Shown here: in pieces, positions 6,852 through 13,071 of the stretch
How positions within the stretch are numbered: position 1 is the first letter of the stretch
How the letters are laid out: each line of letters opens with the position of its first letter
Assembly (NCBI GenBank): GCA_964574395.1
Contig: CAZNNL010000053.1
Span: 1-13,071, forward strand
From: JAXGQD01 sp964574395
Lineage (GTDB): Bacteria; Bacillota; Clostridia; Saccharofermentanales; Fastidiosipilaceae
Length of the DNA: 13,071 bases
Direction: 5' to 3'
Notes under the pieces: generated by a model
Databases searched by the model: none
What the model was told of the DNA's origin: nothing
The model's input: the letters and a program-made list of their open reading frames with translations, nothing else
Program-made: the position numbers and the translations under genes

Positions 6852-7739
6852 TTACTCTAAATTTTGTATTTGCTCGCGAATCTTTTCAACTTCACTTTTC
6901 ATTTCCATCACGTCATTGGTGATGTCAAGGTCATTCGCTTTTGAACCAATGGTATTGATTTCGCGATTGATTTCTTGGACAAGGAAGTCCAGTTTTTTAC
7001 CAACCGCTTCATCTTTCATAACGGTTTTTCTAAGTGCTTTAAAATGACTGACAAGGCGCACTAATTCTTCATCGATGGCGGCTTTATCGGCAAAAAGCAA
7101 GACTTCCGCAGCCATCCGCTGTGGTTCCACCAATTTATCAGCATCCACACCCAGCAATTCCGTTATACGATCGCGCAGTTTCTCACGGTAAGCATCTACC
7201 ACTAAAGGCGCACGCTCGGCAATGCGCGTACGTAAAATCTCAAGGCGTGTGCAATGATCCAAAATATCGGAGACTAGTCTGTCTCCCTCTTGGCTGCGCA
7301 TCTCACTTAGAGCCTGTAATGCCATTTCAACGCTTTCGCTGAGTACCGCTAACCAATCGGACTCATCACTATCCGCATCTTCTGCCTGAAGGACACCGGG
7401 AAACTCGAGTAGGTCCTTCACTTGCACGATGTAGGGACGCTCTAATACAGCCCCCAGTTCCTCAAGCGCGACCTTGTAGGCTTCAGCCAGTGCAAAATCG
7501 CAAAAGACCCGACGGCTTTCCTCGCCACCATCTTCAATAAAAATAGAAAAATCGAGCTTTCCTCGACTAACATAATTACGCGCTTGCTCTCGAACAACAG
7601 CTTCTAGGCTTGAAATACTGCGTGGCATACGCACTTGGATGTCTAGATATCGATTGTTGACCGACTTCACGTCACAGGTAACTTTTTTACCATCGACCAT
7701 CATTTCTCCATGGCCGAAACCGGTCATACTGTTCGCCAT
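6852..7739 (-). CDS. yicC: YicC family protein (endoribonuclease-related stress protein)
   Basis: YicC proteins are broadly conserved; the E. coli member has been linked to RNA turnover and stationary-phase survival. The N-terminal domain starts with the signature SMTGFGHGE and continues SVNNRYLDIQVRMPR and SRGKLDFSI. The C-terminal DUF1732 region contains KKLDFLVQEINREINTIGSKANDLDI and ends in a helical KSEVEKIREQIQNLE. Length is 295 residues. I start at the ATG at 7737-7739, because MANSMTGFGHGE matches the family start and GGGGAGG (7751-7757) lies upstream, although 11 bases is a long spacing. A TTG nine codons further upstream would swallow that ribosome site and is less likely. The yicC-remA-gmk order is typical of Firmicutes. 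Confidence 0.93.
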   Translation of the reverse strand: MANSMTGFGHGEMMVDGKKVTCDVKSVNNRYLDIQVRMPRSISSLEAVVREQARNYVSRGKLDFSIFIEDGGEESRRVFCDFALAEAYKVALEELGAVLERPYIVQVKDLLEFPGVLQAEDADSDESDWLAVLSESVEMALQALSEMRSQEGDRLVSDILDHCTRLEILRTRIAERAPLVVDAYREKLRDRITELLGVDADKLVEPQRMAAEVLLFADKAAIDEELVRLVSHFKALRKTVMKDEAVGKKLDFLVQEINREINTIGSKANDLDITNDVMEMKSEVEKIREQIQNLE

Positions 7740-7750
7740 AATGCTAAGAT

Positions 7751-7757
7751 CCTCCCC
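7751..7757 (-). promoter_or_regulatory. Ribosome binding site deciding the yicC start
   Basis: GGGGAGG on the minus strand lies 11 bases before the ATG at 7737-7739 and inside the frame extension that would begin at a TTG (7764-7766). Its position favours the ATG start, despite the longer than usual spacing. Confidence 0.6.
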
Positions 7758-7787
7758 TGGAGCCAATAAAACTGTCTAAATGTTAAC

Positions 7788-8546
7788 CTATTGTAACAAA
7801 TGCTCAAGGGCTGCGCCAATATCTAAGGGTCTGAAATCCAAGACATCGCAGGCAGTGTTTAGATACACCACTTCGCCGATTTTACTCTCACGAATCAAAC
7901 GTCCTTTTTGACCGTGCACATGGCCAAATATACAAATGCTGACGCCGTAATTTGCTATCATTTCCGTAAACTCCGTTTCCTCACCGTTGGGCCCAAAAGG
8001 CGGGTAGTGTAGGGCAAGAATGATTGGCTCTTCCTGAGTCTGCAGCTTAACCGCTGCATCTAGCGTGAGTTGAAGACGGATTAATTCGCGCCGTAAATAC
8101 TTTTCGTCGCTTTGTTTCCATTCGGGATGGTAGGGAGTAATCCAACCGCGTGTGCCGCAGAGGAGGCTTCCTTTTGCCAAAAGTCCCTCAGACGTTGGGG
8201 CTAAGCGAAATGCATTGGACCTAATAAAGTCAAAATTTTCAAGACCATGATCCTGGCAAAACTGATGATTTTTCTGGAGTGACACCCACCAATAATCGTG
8301 GTTGCCACGACCGATATATTTGTGCCCCGGCAAAGCATGCAAGTACTGAAAATCCGGCAGCAATTCCTCGTAATTTATGGCCCAGGAAACATCTCCCGAA
8401 ATGATGACCGCATCTTCAGGCGCGACGGTATTTCGCCACGCTTCCGCTATCTTGTCGGCGTGCCCATCCCAATGGTTTCCAAAGATGTCCATCATTTTAT
8501 CTGCCCCAAACCCCAAATGCGGGTCGGAAATCGCCCAAATCTTCAT
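7788..8546 (-). CDS. Calcineurin-like metallophosphoesterase
   Basis: The 252-residue protein carries the full two-metal phosphoesterase motif set. These are SDPHLG (Asp8 and His10), GDVSW, GNHDYWW, a later LALHYPPFG histidine, and GHVHG near the C-terminus. This arrangement matches clostridial phosphohydrolases annotated as YkuE-like or metallophosphoesterase; the natural substrate is not evident. It is probably cytosolic, as no signal peptide or membrane helix is seen. The start ATG overlaps the uvrC stop codon by four bases (ATGA at 8546-8543), so it is likely translationally coupled to uvrC. Forty-eight bases then separate it from yicC. Its place directly behind uvrC suggests at most shared transcription, not a proven repair role. 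Confidence 0.9.
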   Translation of the reverse strand: MKIWAISDPHLGFGADKMMDIFGNHWDGHADKIAEAWRNTVAPEDAVIISGDVSWAINYEELLPDFQYLHALPGHKYIGRGNHDYWWVSLQKNHQFCQDHGLENFDFIRSNAFRLAPTSEGLLAKGSLLCGTRGWITPYHPEWKQSDEKYLRRELIRLQLTLDAAVKLQTQEEPIILALHYPPFGPNGEETEFTEMIANYGVSICIFGHVHGQKGRLIRESKIGEVVYLNTACDVLDFRPLDIGAALEHLLQ

Positions 8547-10528
8547 GTATCCTTCCTCTGTTCGGCAAAATGCGCAGCGATAGCTTCAGCCGTTTTTATA
8601 CCCAAACCAGGCACCTTCTCAAGCAAGGTTTCCGCGCTTGAGGTGGAAATGACCTTGATGCTAGGGAAGGCATCCATCAGAGCCTTGCGTCTTTGCGGTC
8701 CCACGCCTGGAATATCTTCCAATTTGTAGCGCAGCTGACGTTTCTTGCTAAGTTTTTTCGTATACGTACCAGCCACGCGATGTGCTTCGTCTTGGATGCG
8801 TGTTAGTAAATTAAGCACCAAACGCGCTTCTTCTTTATTCAATGCAAAAGCCTCTGCATTCTCCGCAACCGTGGAGCGCGGCAAATCACGTTTCTCCTGG
8901 CTTTTACGTGGATAAGCGATGTCCGCCAGTTCGATAATTTCGCCACTTGCTAACGCCAAACCACGCGTACGGTGACGCTCGTCCTTCACCATGCCCGCAA
9001 CGGGAATCAACAATTTTCTTTCTTCGAGCGCTGCTTTTGCCATCGCCACATGTTGAAGACCACCATCAACGAGTAGTAATTGAGGCGCATTACCAAAACG
9101 TTCTTCGCCTAGTCGGTCTAAGCGGCGTTCCAGAGCTTCACGCATCGACGCATAGTCATCTTGCCCTTCCACAGTCTTTATTTTAAACAAGCGATAAGCA
9201 CTTTTATCCGCCTTACCGTCCGTGAACACAATCATGCTGCTGGCCTTATCCGTCTCCCCATAGTTGGCCACGTCGAAGGCTTCAATGCGTCTAGCAAGGG
9301 CATTTCCTTGACCCGTTAGCGAGGACAAGAGGCGCAGCCCCTCCGTGCGCACCGTCTCCGAGCTGCCACTAATAATATGTTTACGCTGTAAGGCTTCACG
9401 CGCCGTGTTGCACGCCATGTCCATAATTTGCGTCTTGGCTCCACGCTGGGGGCTAGCAATTTGTGCAAGCGCGACTGTTTTCTCTGGCTGTTGCGCGTCC
9501 TTCGCAAGCCCCTGCTCCAAAGACAAGAATTTCTGCGCAGCAAGCTTATCTTCTTTATTTAATTCTATTGGCAAAAGCAAGACCCGCGGCGCATTCTCCG
9601 CACTATAATACTGAGCAATAAAAGCAAGAAGTAGCTCAGCTTCCTCTTCTCCATTTTCATTTAAGAAGTGCGTCGTAGTCTCCGTTATTTTTCCACCACG
9701 CAGAGCCAGGCGCACAACACAGCACAAGCCTTGTGAACGCGCCAAGCCTAAAGCATCCGTGTCTTGCTTATAGCCCGTCACAGCTATTTGACGATTCAAT
9801 AGTTTTTCTAACCGCTGGAGTTTATCGCGCCATTCTGCTGCTTCTTCAAAGCGCATTGCTTCAGATGCGAGCAGCATCTTTTCTTTTATACCCGCCACAA
9901 TAGTCGAATAACGACCTTCTAAATAATCACAAACTTGGAGCATGACTTCACGGTAATCTGCTTCCGAAACATCACCCAGGCAGGGGCCTATGCATCTATG
10001 GATGTAGTAATTTAGGCAGGGGCGCTCTTTGCCAATATCTCTAGGAAAAACGCGACGACAAGTCTTTAATGGAAAAAGTTCATGTATCGTGCGCAGCGCA
10101 TAATACAGATCTCCAGCGAGGAATGGGCCGTAGTATTTAGCACCCTCAGCCTTGTCCGGGCCGATGCGGTACGCCTTCAGAATTCTAGGGTACTGTTCGT
10201 TCAGAGTAATTCTCAGGTAAGGATAGTCCCGATCATCGCGCAGCAAAATATTATAAAAAGGCTGGTAACTCTTGATGAGATTCGACTCTAAGACCAGCGC
10301 TTCTAACTCATTTTCACAAATGACAAAATCGAATGAGGCGACATGCGAAACCATGGCGCGTACCTTTAAACCACCTTGTGGCCCTGCCGCACCAAAATAC
10401 GAACTCAAGCGTTGGCGCAAGTGATTCGCTTTTCCTACATATATGACAGAACCCTCGGAGTCTTTCATGAGATAGACACCGGGGTTCATGGGCACACTGT
10501 CAAGGCGTGCTTCAAACGTATTATTCAT
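8543..10528 (-). CDS. uvrC: UvrABC excinuclease subunit C
   Basis: UvrC makes both incisions in nucleotide excision repair after UvrA/UvrB damage recognition. The 661-residue protein is complete. The GIY-YIG nuclease starts at PGVYLMKDSEG with IYVGKANHLRQRL. Four cysteines lie around RPCLNYYIHRCIGPCLG and the upstream TCRR, matching the known Fe-S ligands. A UVR motif follows (MRFEEAAEWRDKLQRL). The C-terminal RNase H-like nuclease has FDVANYG, LLLVDGG and RIQDEAHR, so its acidic and histidine residues are kept. A helix-hairpin-helix pair follows (EDIPGVGPQRRKAL; EKVPGLGIKTAEAIAAHF). It starts 14 bases after the HPr-like gene, and its own ribosome site is weak (GAAAAGAAA). It overlaps the phosphoesterase by four bases. 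No LexA-type box is evident. Confidence 0.98.
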   Translation of the reverse strand: MNNTFEARLDSVPMNPGVYLMKDSEGSVIYVGKANHLRQRLSSYFGAAGPQGGLKVRAMVSHVASFDFVICENELEALVLESNLIKSYQPFYNILLRDDRDYPYLRITLNEQYPRILKAYRIGPDKAEGAKYYGPFLAGDLYYALRTIHELFPLKTCRRVFPRDIGKERPCLNYYIHRCIGPCLGDVSEADYREVMLQVCDYLEGRYSTIVAGIKEKMLLASEAMRFEEAAEWRDKLQRLEKLLNRQIAVTGYKQDTDALGLARSQGLCCVVRLALRGGKITETTTHFLNENGEEEAELLLAFIAQYYSAENAPRVLLLPIELNKEDKLAAQKFLSLEQGLAKDAQQPEKTVALAQIASPQRGAKTQIMDMACNTAREALQRKHIISGSSETVRTEGLRLLSSLTGQGNALARRIEAFDVANYGETDKASSMIVFTDGKADKSAYRLFKIKTVEGQDDYASMREALERRLDRLGEERFGNAPQLLLVDGGLQHVAMAKAALEERKLLIPVAGMVKDERHRTRGLALASGEIIELADIAYPRKSQEKRDLPRSTVAENAEAFALNKEEARLVLNLLTRIQDEAHRVAGTYTKKLSKKRQLRYKLEDIPGVGPQRRKALMDAFPSIKVISTSSAETLLEKVPGLGIKTAEAIAAHFAEQRKDT

Positions 10529-10542
10529 TTCTTTTCAATTCT

Positions 10543-10803
10543 TTAAAATACTGGATTGCTTAGATAACCTACTACGGTTTCGATTGCTTGTTCAGCATCT
10601 GCACCTTCAGCGGTAACTTCAATCTCCATACCGTTTTCGATGCGCAGGCTCATAACGCCTAAGAGGCTTTTCGCATTCGCTCTACGACTGTCGCAATTTA
10701 GCCAAATACTCGATCGAAACGAGGAGGCCTTTTGGATTAGCACAGCAATAGCCTTCAATTCGAAAGAGTCTTCACAATCGAAAACAACTTTTCTTACTTC
10801 CAT
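10543..10803 (-). CDS. HPr-like protein with Glu15 in place of the catalytic His (Crh-like)
   Basis: The 86-residue protein has the length and fold pattern of HPr. The end (SLRIENGMEIEVTAEGADAEQAIETVV) is closely HPr-like. The active-site segment, normally GIHARPA, reads SFELKAI, so position 15 is Glu (codon GAA at 10761-10759), and the Arg and Pro that follow are Lys17 and Ala18. Ser46, the HPrK/P phosphorylation site, is intact within AKSLLGVMSL (codon AGC at 10668-10666). It therefore cannot carry PTS phosphate from enzyme I in the usual way but could be phosphorylated at Ser46. The B. subtilis paralogue Crh, a CcpA cofactor, shows the same pattern with Gln15. A strong GGAGGAG site (10809-10815) lies five bases before the ATG. 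It heads the operon with uvrC. Its partner protein is unknown. Confidence 0.9.
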   Translation of the reverse strand: MEVRKVVFDCEDSFELKAIAVLIQKASSFRSSIWLNCDSRRANAKSLLGVMSLRIENGMEIEVTAEGADAEQAIETVVGYLSNPVF

Positions 10804-10859
10804 TTTAACTCCTCCATTTGTGGTACGAGACGCAGAAATATCCCTTTTTATATTCAGGT

Positions 10860-10903
10860 TTTATACTTTACCAAGTATAAACGCGAATGTTAGACGCTGT
10901 CAA
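10860..10903 (-). promoter_or_regulatory. Sigma-A promoter with palindromic operator-like element, HPr-uvrC operon
   Basis: On the minus strand a perfect TTGACA (10903-10898) is followed after 18 bases by TATACT (10879-10874), a good -10. A perfect palindrome with 9-bp arms, TTTATACTT (10860-10868) and AAGTATAAA (10873-10881), with spacer TACC, covers the -10 and the expected start near 10867. This is the usual place for a repressor operator; alternatively, the symmetry is only a small hairpin. The leader of about 60 bases ends with the strong HPr ribosome site. Upstream sequence is AT-rich and could help as an UP element. Confidence 0.72.
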
Positions 10904-10988
10904 TCTTCACAATAATTTATGCATTACCTTGTGCTATTTATATATTGTAACTGATTTTTACCTCAATAAAAGCAATTTTTCGGCAAAT

Positions 10989-11519
10989 CTACACAAGAAT
11001 CCTGGACATTAGCCAAGCTGCCTCGCCTTTCCCGTAGTAATTCGCACGCTCTCCGTCTTTAATAAAGCCCAATTTTTCATAGAATTTTTGCGCTACGACA
11101 TTGTTTTCCGAAACTTCTAAGAGAATACGTTGGATTTTTGCTTGTCGAAGAATTTCTTCTGAGGCCATAAAAAGCTTTTTGGCAAAACCCTTTTGCCTAC
11201 AAGTCGGATGCACCGCAATGCTCAGTAGCGTCGCTTCGTCTAGGACTTTTTGCCAAGCGATATATGCAAAAATATTAGCATTGTTGGTTTCGAAGGCTGT
11301 TGGTCCTTCAAGTACTAAAGCGAACTCCTGCGCCATGTCGTCTGGCTCATACGCCTTCACAAGCGAGTACAGCTGACTTTTTGTCCAAGGTTTTGCGAAC
11401 GAAGCTTTTTCTAAAGCGGATAACGCCTCTAAGTCTAGGTCTGTTGCAAGTCTGATTATCGGAGCGCTATGTATATGCTCTCGTTTTGGCATGGCGTCGC
11501 GATTTCCGTGGTCAAACAT
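10989..11519 (-). CDS. rimI: RimI-type GNAT N-acetyltransferase
   Basis: RimI acetylates the N-terminus of ribosomal protein S18 in E. coli; in many bacteria its gene travels with the t6A genes. The GNAT core is clear. There is an N-terminal substrate segment (LSALEKASFAKPWTKSQL), a beta4-loop acetyl-CoA motif (LLSIAVHPTCRQKGFAKKLF) with an RQKGFA pyrophosphate loop, and the late LLEVSENNVVAQKFYEKLGF motif plus NYYGKGEAAWLM. I start at the ATG at 11517-11519, which overlaps tsaB by eight bases. A GTG pair five codons upstream and an ATG nine codons downstream are also open, and none has a good ribosome site. Downstream of the stop I see no clear terminator before the HPr promoter. Confidence 0.92.
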   Translation of the reverse strand: MFDHGNRDAMPKREHIHSAPIIRLATDLDLEALSALEKASFAKPWTKSQLYSLVKAYEPDDMAQEFALVLEGPTAFETNNANIFAYIAWQKVLDEATLLSIAVHPTCRQKGFAKKLFMASEEILRQAKIQRILLEVSENNVVAQKFYEKLGFIKDGERANYYGKGEAAWLMSRILV

Positions 11520-12231
11520 AAAAATTGGCACCACGTTCTGCCTCTGTAGCGGTTAAGTAGATGGGTTCAAGTGCTTTCGCATTAACTGCAATTTGGGGGT
11601 TTTCAGATAGCCTTGCGGCCGCAAGTCGCGCTAAGGCCGCTGCACTAAGCCAATTTTCACTGTAGAGGGAAAGCTGTATTTGATGTTTCGCGAGCAGTTG
11701 TATGACAAACTCATCTGAAAAGTAACGCTTGGCACAATCCCCTGCCAAGATAATGGAGTTGATGTTTTTAGCTTGACAAATCTGAGCCAAGTCTGGCAAA
11801 TAAGCATCAATATCACCAAGTCTGTCTTCTAAAAGATTCTTCGTGTTCTGGTATAAGCCCGCATAAACCCGCCGATGCCTAGCATCTAAGAGAGACAAAA
11901 CCGCTGTATTTTCAGCTGTATTAAAAGGCTCTGCCAAAACCGCCAAGCTAGAAAGACCAATAATCGGACGATTTGTAGCGTAGGCAAAAGTTTTAGCAGC
12001 AGTAAGTCCAATGCGAACTCCAGTAAAAGATCCCGGGCCCTGTGTCACGGCATAGTAATCCACATCTTCGTAACTCCAGCCCAGCGTAGCCAGCGCTCTT
12101 TCACAAGCCGCTTGCATCGTTTCGGAGTGCGTCAAACCTAAATTCAAGGTTTCTTCATAAAGCACAACACTGTCTTCCCAAAGCGCTACCGAACAAGTCT
12201 TAGCTGCGGTATCCAAAGCAAATATCCTCAT
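11512..12231 (-). CDS. tsaB: tRNA t6A synthesis protein TsaB
   Basis: TsaB pairs with TsaD and TsaE to form threonylcarbamoyl-adenosine at position 37 of ANN-decoding tRNAs. It has the ASKHA fold but no catalysis of its own. The N-terminus is IFALDTAAKTCSVAL, then GLTHSETM and the signature VTQGPGSFTGVRIGLTAAK, followed by GLSSLAVLA and LLDARHRRVYAGLY. Length is 239 residues, normal for the family. I start at the ATG at 12229-12231, because AAGGAG (12237-12242) lies five bases upstream and the conserved protein starts there. An ATG 12 codons further upstream has no good ribosome site. It follows tsaE after a 240-base repeat-filled gap and overlaps rimI. The third partner gene, tsaD, is not in the window. 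Confidence 0.95.
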   Translation of the reverse strand: MRIFALDTAAKTCSVALWEDSVVLYEETLNLGLTHSETMQAACERALATLGWSYEDVDYYAVTQGPGSFTGVRIGLTAAKTFAYATNRPIIGLSSLAVLAEPFNTAENTAVLSLLDARHRRVYAGLYQNTKNLLEDRLGDIDAYLPDLAQICQAKNINSIILAGDCAKRYFSDEFVIQLLAKHQIQLSLYSENWLSAAALARLAAARLSENPQIAVNAKALEPIYLTATEAERGANFYV

Positions 12232-12236
12232 TTTGT

Positions 12237-12242
12237 CTCCTT
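12237..12242 (-). promoter_or_regulatory. Ribosome binding site deciding the tsaB start
   Basis: AAGGAG on the minus strand, five bases before the ATG at 12229-12231. It lies within the 12-codon extension that the earlier ATG (12265-12267) would add, so it marks the shorter start as the real one. Confidence 0.75.
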
Positions 12243-12277
12243 GTATTATGTACTGCTGAGTAGGCATGGCCTTTATT

Positions 12278-12455
12278 TTGGCAAAAATACAACTTGTACG
12301 CCGGTTTTCTGGAAAATCACTATTTTATTGACAAAAAAACAGCTTGTATGCCATTTTGACCCTGAAAAACCCGTTTTTCTTCGCACAAGCTGTTTTTTTG
12401 GCAATTTTCAGCTCATTTCCGCTTAGTTTCGTCGCACAAGTTGTTTTTTTGCCAA
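12278..12455. repeat. Four-copy 23-nt repeat in two nested inverted pairs
   Basis: Copies A (12278-12300) and B (12328-12350) read on the plus strand; C (12382-12404) and D (12433-12455) read on the minus strand. All share CAAAAAAACARCTTGTRYG after TTGN, with one extra T in copy A. A and D carry CAACTTG, while B and C carry CAGCTTG, so A matches D best and B matches C best, like nested hairpin arms. A further palindrome, GAAAAAC-CC-GTTTTTC (12364-12379), sits at the centre. The element fills nearly the whole tsaE-tsaB gap. It is not coding and has no transposase. A dispersed terminator-like or REP-like element is the best description. Confidence 0.88.
12328..12404. terminator. Bidirectional terminator-like hairpin after tsaE
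   Basis: Arms 12333-12347 and 12385-12399 are perfectly complementary over 15 bp (AAAAAAACAGCTTGT with its reverse complement), around a 37-base loop that can fold further. In either direction the 3' arm ends in seven T's, so it could stop transcription from both sides. It would end the tsaE transcript, implying that tsaB-rimI needs readthrough or its own promoter, which I could not identify. Confidence 0.55.
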
Positions 12456-12472
12456 TATTATTAGCTGCTCCT

Positions 12473-12958
12473 TTAGAAAAACAATTCAACGCGGCGTTCT
12501 TCGCTGTCGAGGCTTTCGCGATAGAACCGCAACAGCTTGGTGTTTTGTGGCAAAAGCCCCGCTATACGCTCAGGCCATTCAATCACGCAGACGCCGCCTC
12601 GGTCAAAATATTCCTCGAGTCCTGACGCAAGAAATTCGTCTTCATCCGCCAGACGATACACGTCAAAGTGGTAAAGATTTAGTCGCCCTTGTGGGTCTTC
12701 GTGTTCCATGACCATGATGAAGGTTGGGCTAGCGACTTCGTCTGGCAGGCCGAGGGCCAGGGCTAAGGCAGAGGTGAAAGCTGTTTTGCCAACACCTAAA
12801 TCTCCGTCGAGAGCGAGCACATCACCTGCTTCAAGTTGAGCTGCAATCAAACGCGCAAAAGCAGCAGTTGCTTCTAAATCTGGCAGTTGATAGACGCTAT
12901 CTGCTTCGATTGTGCGACCGTGGTGGGTAAGCCAGTTTTTCCAAAAATCTGTATTCAT
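12473..12958 (-). CDS. tsaE: tRNA t6A synthesis ATPase TsaE
   Basis: TsaE is the P-loop ATPase that drives the TsaB-TsaD threonylcarbamoyl transferase cycle. The 161-residue protein has the family set in order: Walker A GDLGVGKTAF near residues 52-61, SPTFIMVMEHE, the NLYHFDVYRLAD strand, GLEEYFDRGG, and the conserved CVIEWPERI. The C-terminus (DSEERRVELFF) resembles the usual R.v.l ending. The ATG at 12956-12958 has a GGAGA site (12963-12967) upstream, so the start is secure. tsaE-tsaB-rimI is a common order in Firmicutes; the 240-base repeat-filled gap before tsaB is longer than usual. Confidence 0.96.
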   Translation of the reverse strand: MNTDFWKNWLTHHGRTIEADSVYQLPDLEATAAFARLIAAQLEAGDVLALDGDLGVGKTAFTSALALALGLPDEVASPTFIMVMEHEDPQGRLNLYHFDVYRLADEDEFLASGLEEYFDRGGVCVIEWPERIAGLLPQNTKLLRFYRESLDSEERRVELFF

Positions 12959-12969
12959 AGATTCTCCAA

Positions 12970-13071
12970 TTATTGTATAAACACTTTGAGACTACCCGAA
13001 ACTTGCTGATGTGTAAATGCTAGGGGGTGGTGGGTGCTGTGGCTGTGGGCAGTTTTGACGGTCTCGGGGAG
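12970..13071 (-). CDS. Possible 3' end of an upstream gene, open at the window edge
   Basis: One minus-strand frame is open from the window edge for 33 codons, to a TAA at 12972-12970, 11 bases before the tsaE ATG. The peptide is rich in His, Thr and Ser (for example TAHSHSTHHPLAF) and I do not recognise it. The other two minus frames are also open for 16-25 codons because the first part is C-rich, so this may be non-coding. Listed only because its stop falls where an operon neighbour's stop would be expected. Confidence 0.18.
   Translation of the reverse strand, partial: LPETVKTAHSHSTHHPLAFTHQQVSGSLKVFIQ

Noticed and set aside
13018..13071. G-quadruplex on the plus strand
   Set aside because: The G-rich stretch has only three G3-or-longer runs close together, with the next run about 20 bases away, so a stable four-run quadruplex is not supported.

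Overview
The window looks like core chromosome of a low-GC Gram-positive bacterium of the Clostridia type. I infer this from the run yicC-remA-gmk-rpoZ, a single-chain (alpha2-type) glycyl-tRNA synthetase, a pyruvate phosphate dikinase of exactly the clostridial length, a Ser46-containing HPr paralogue, and strong AGGAGG-type ribosome binding sites. The species cannot be named from the sequence. Every supported gene lies on the minus strand, so the biological reading order runs from the right end of the window to the left.

Right end (about 13071 to 10989): tsaE, tsaB and rimI, encoding the ATPase and the inactive-paralogue partner for tRNA t6A synthesis plus a ribosomal-protein-type GNAT acetyltransferase. 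tsaE and tsaB are separated by a 240-bp gap filled by four copies of a 23-nt repeat, arranged as two nested inverted pairs that resemble bidirectional terminators. tsaD is not next to them in this window.

Middle (about 10903 to 3954): what looks like one long transcription unit. A good sigma-A promoter, with a 9-bp-arm palindrome over its -10 box, precedes a small HPr-like gene. Its product has Glu at position 15 instead of the catalytic His but keeps Ser46, as in Crh. Tightly packed behind it are uvrC, a metallophosphoesterase, yicC, remA and gmk, with two 4-nt ATGA overlaps. After a 123-nt leader with its own possible promoter come rpoZ (omega with a long C-terminal extension) and glyS, which ends in a clean intrinsic terminator. 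The unit mixes DNA repair, nucleotide supply, RNA polymerase assembly and tRNA charging.

Left end (about 3902 to 1): ppdK, a monocistronic-looking glycolytic/gluconeogenic enzyme gene with its own terminator, then a class I SAM-dependent methyltransferase of unknown substrate. The last 356 bases hold no supported gene. They contain three copies of a 24-nt repeat (two direct, one inverted, with an 18-bp perfect inverted match) and a 20-nt unit repeated three times in tandem.

I see no mobile element, CRISPR array, tRNA, rRNA or recognisable new defence or biosynthetic system. The points most worth following are the H15E HPr paralogue and its palindromic promoter, and the two intergenic repeat families.
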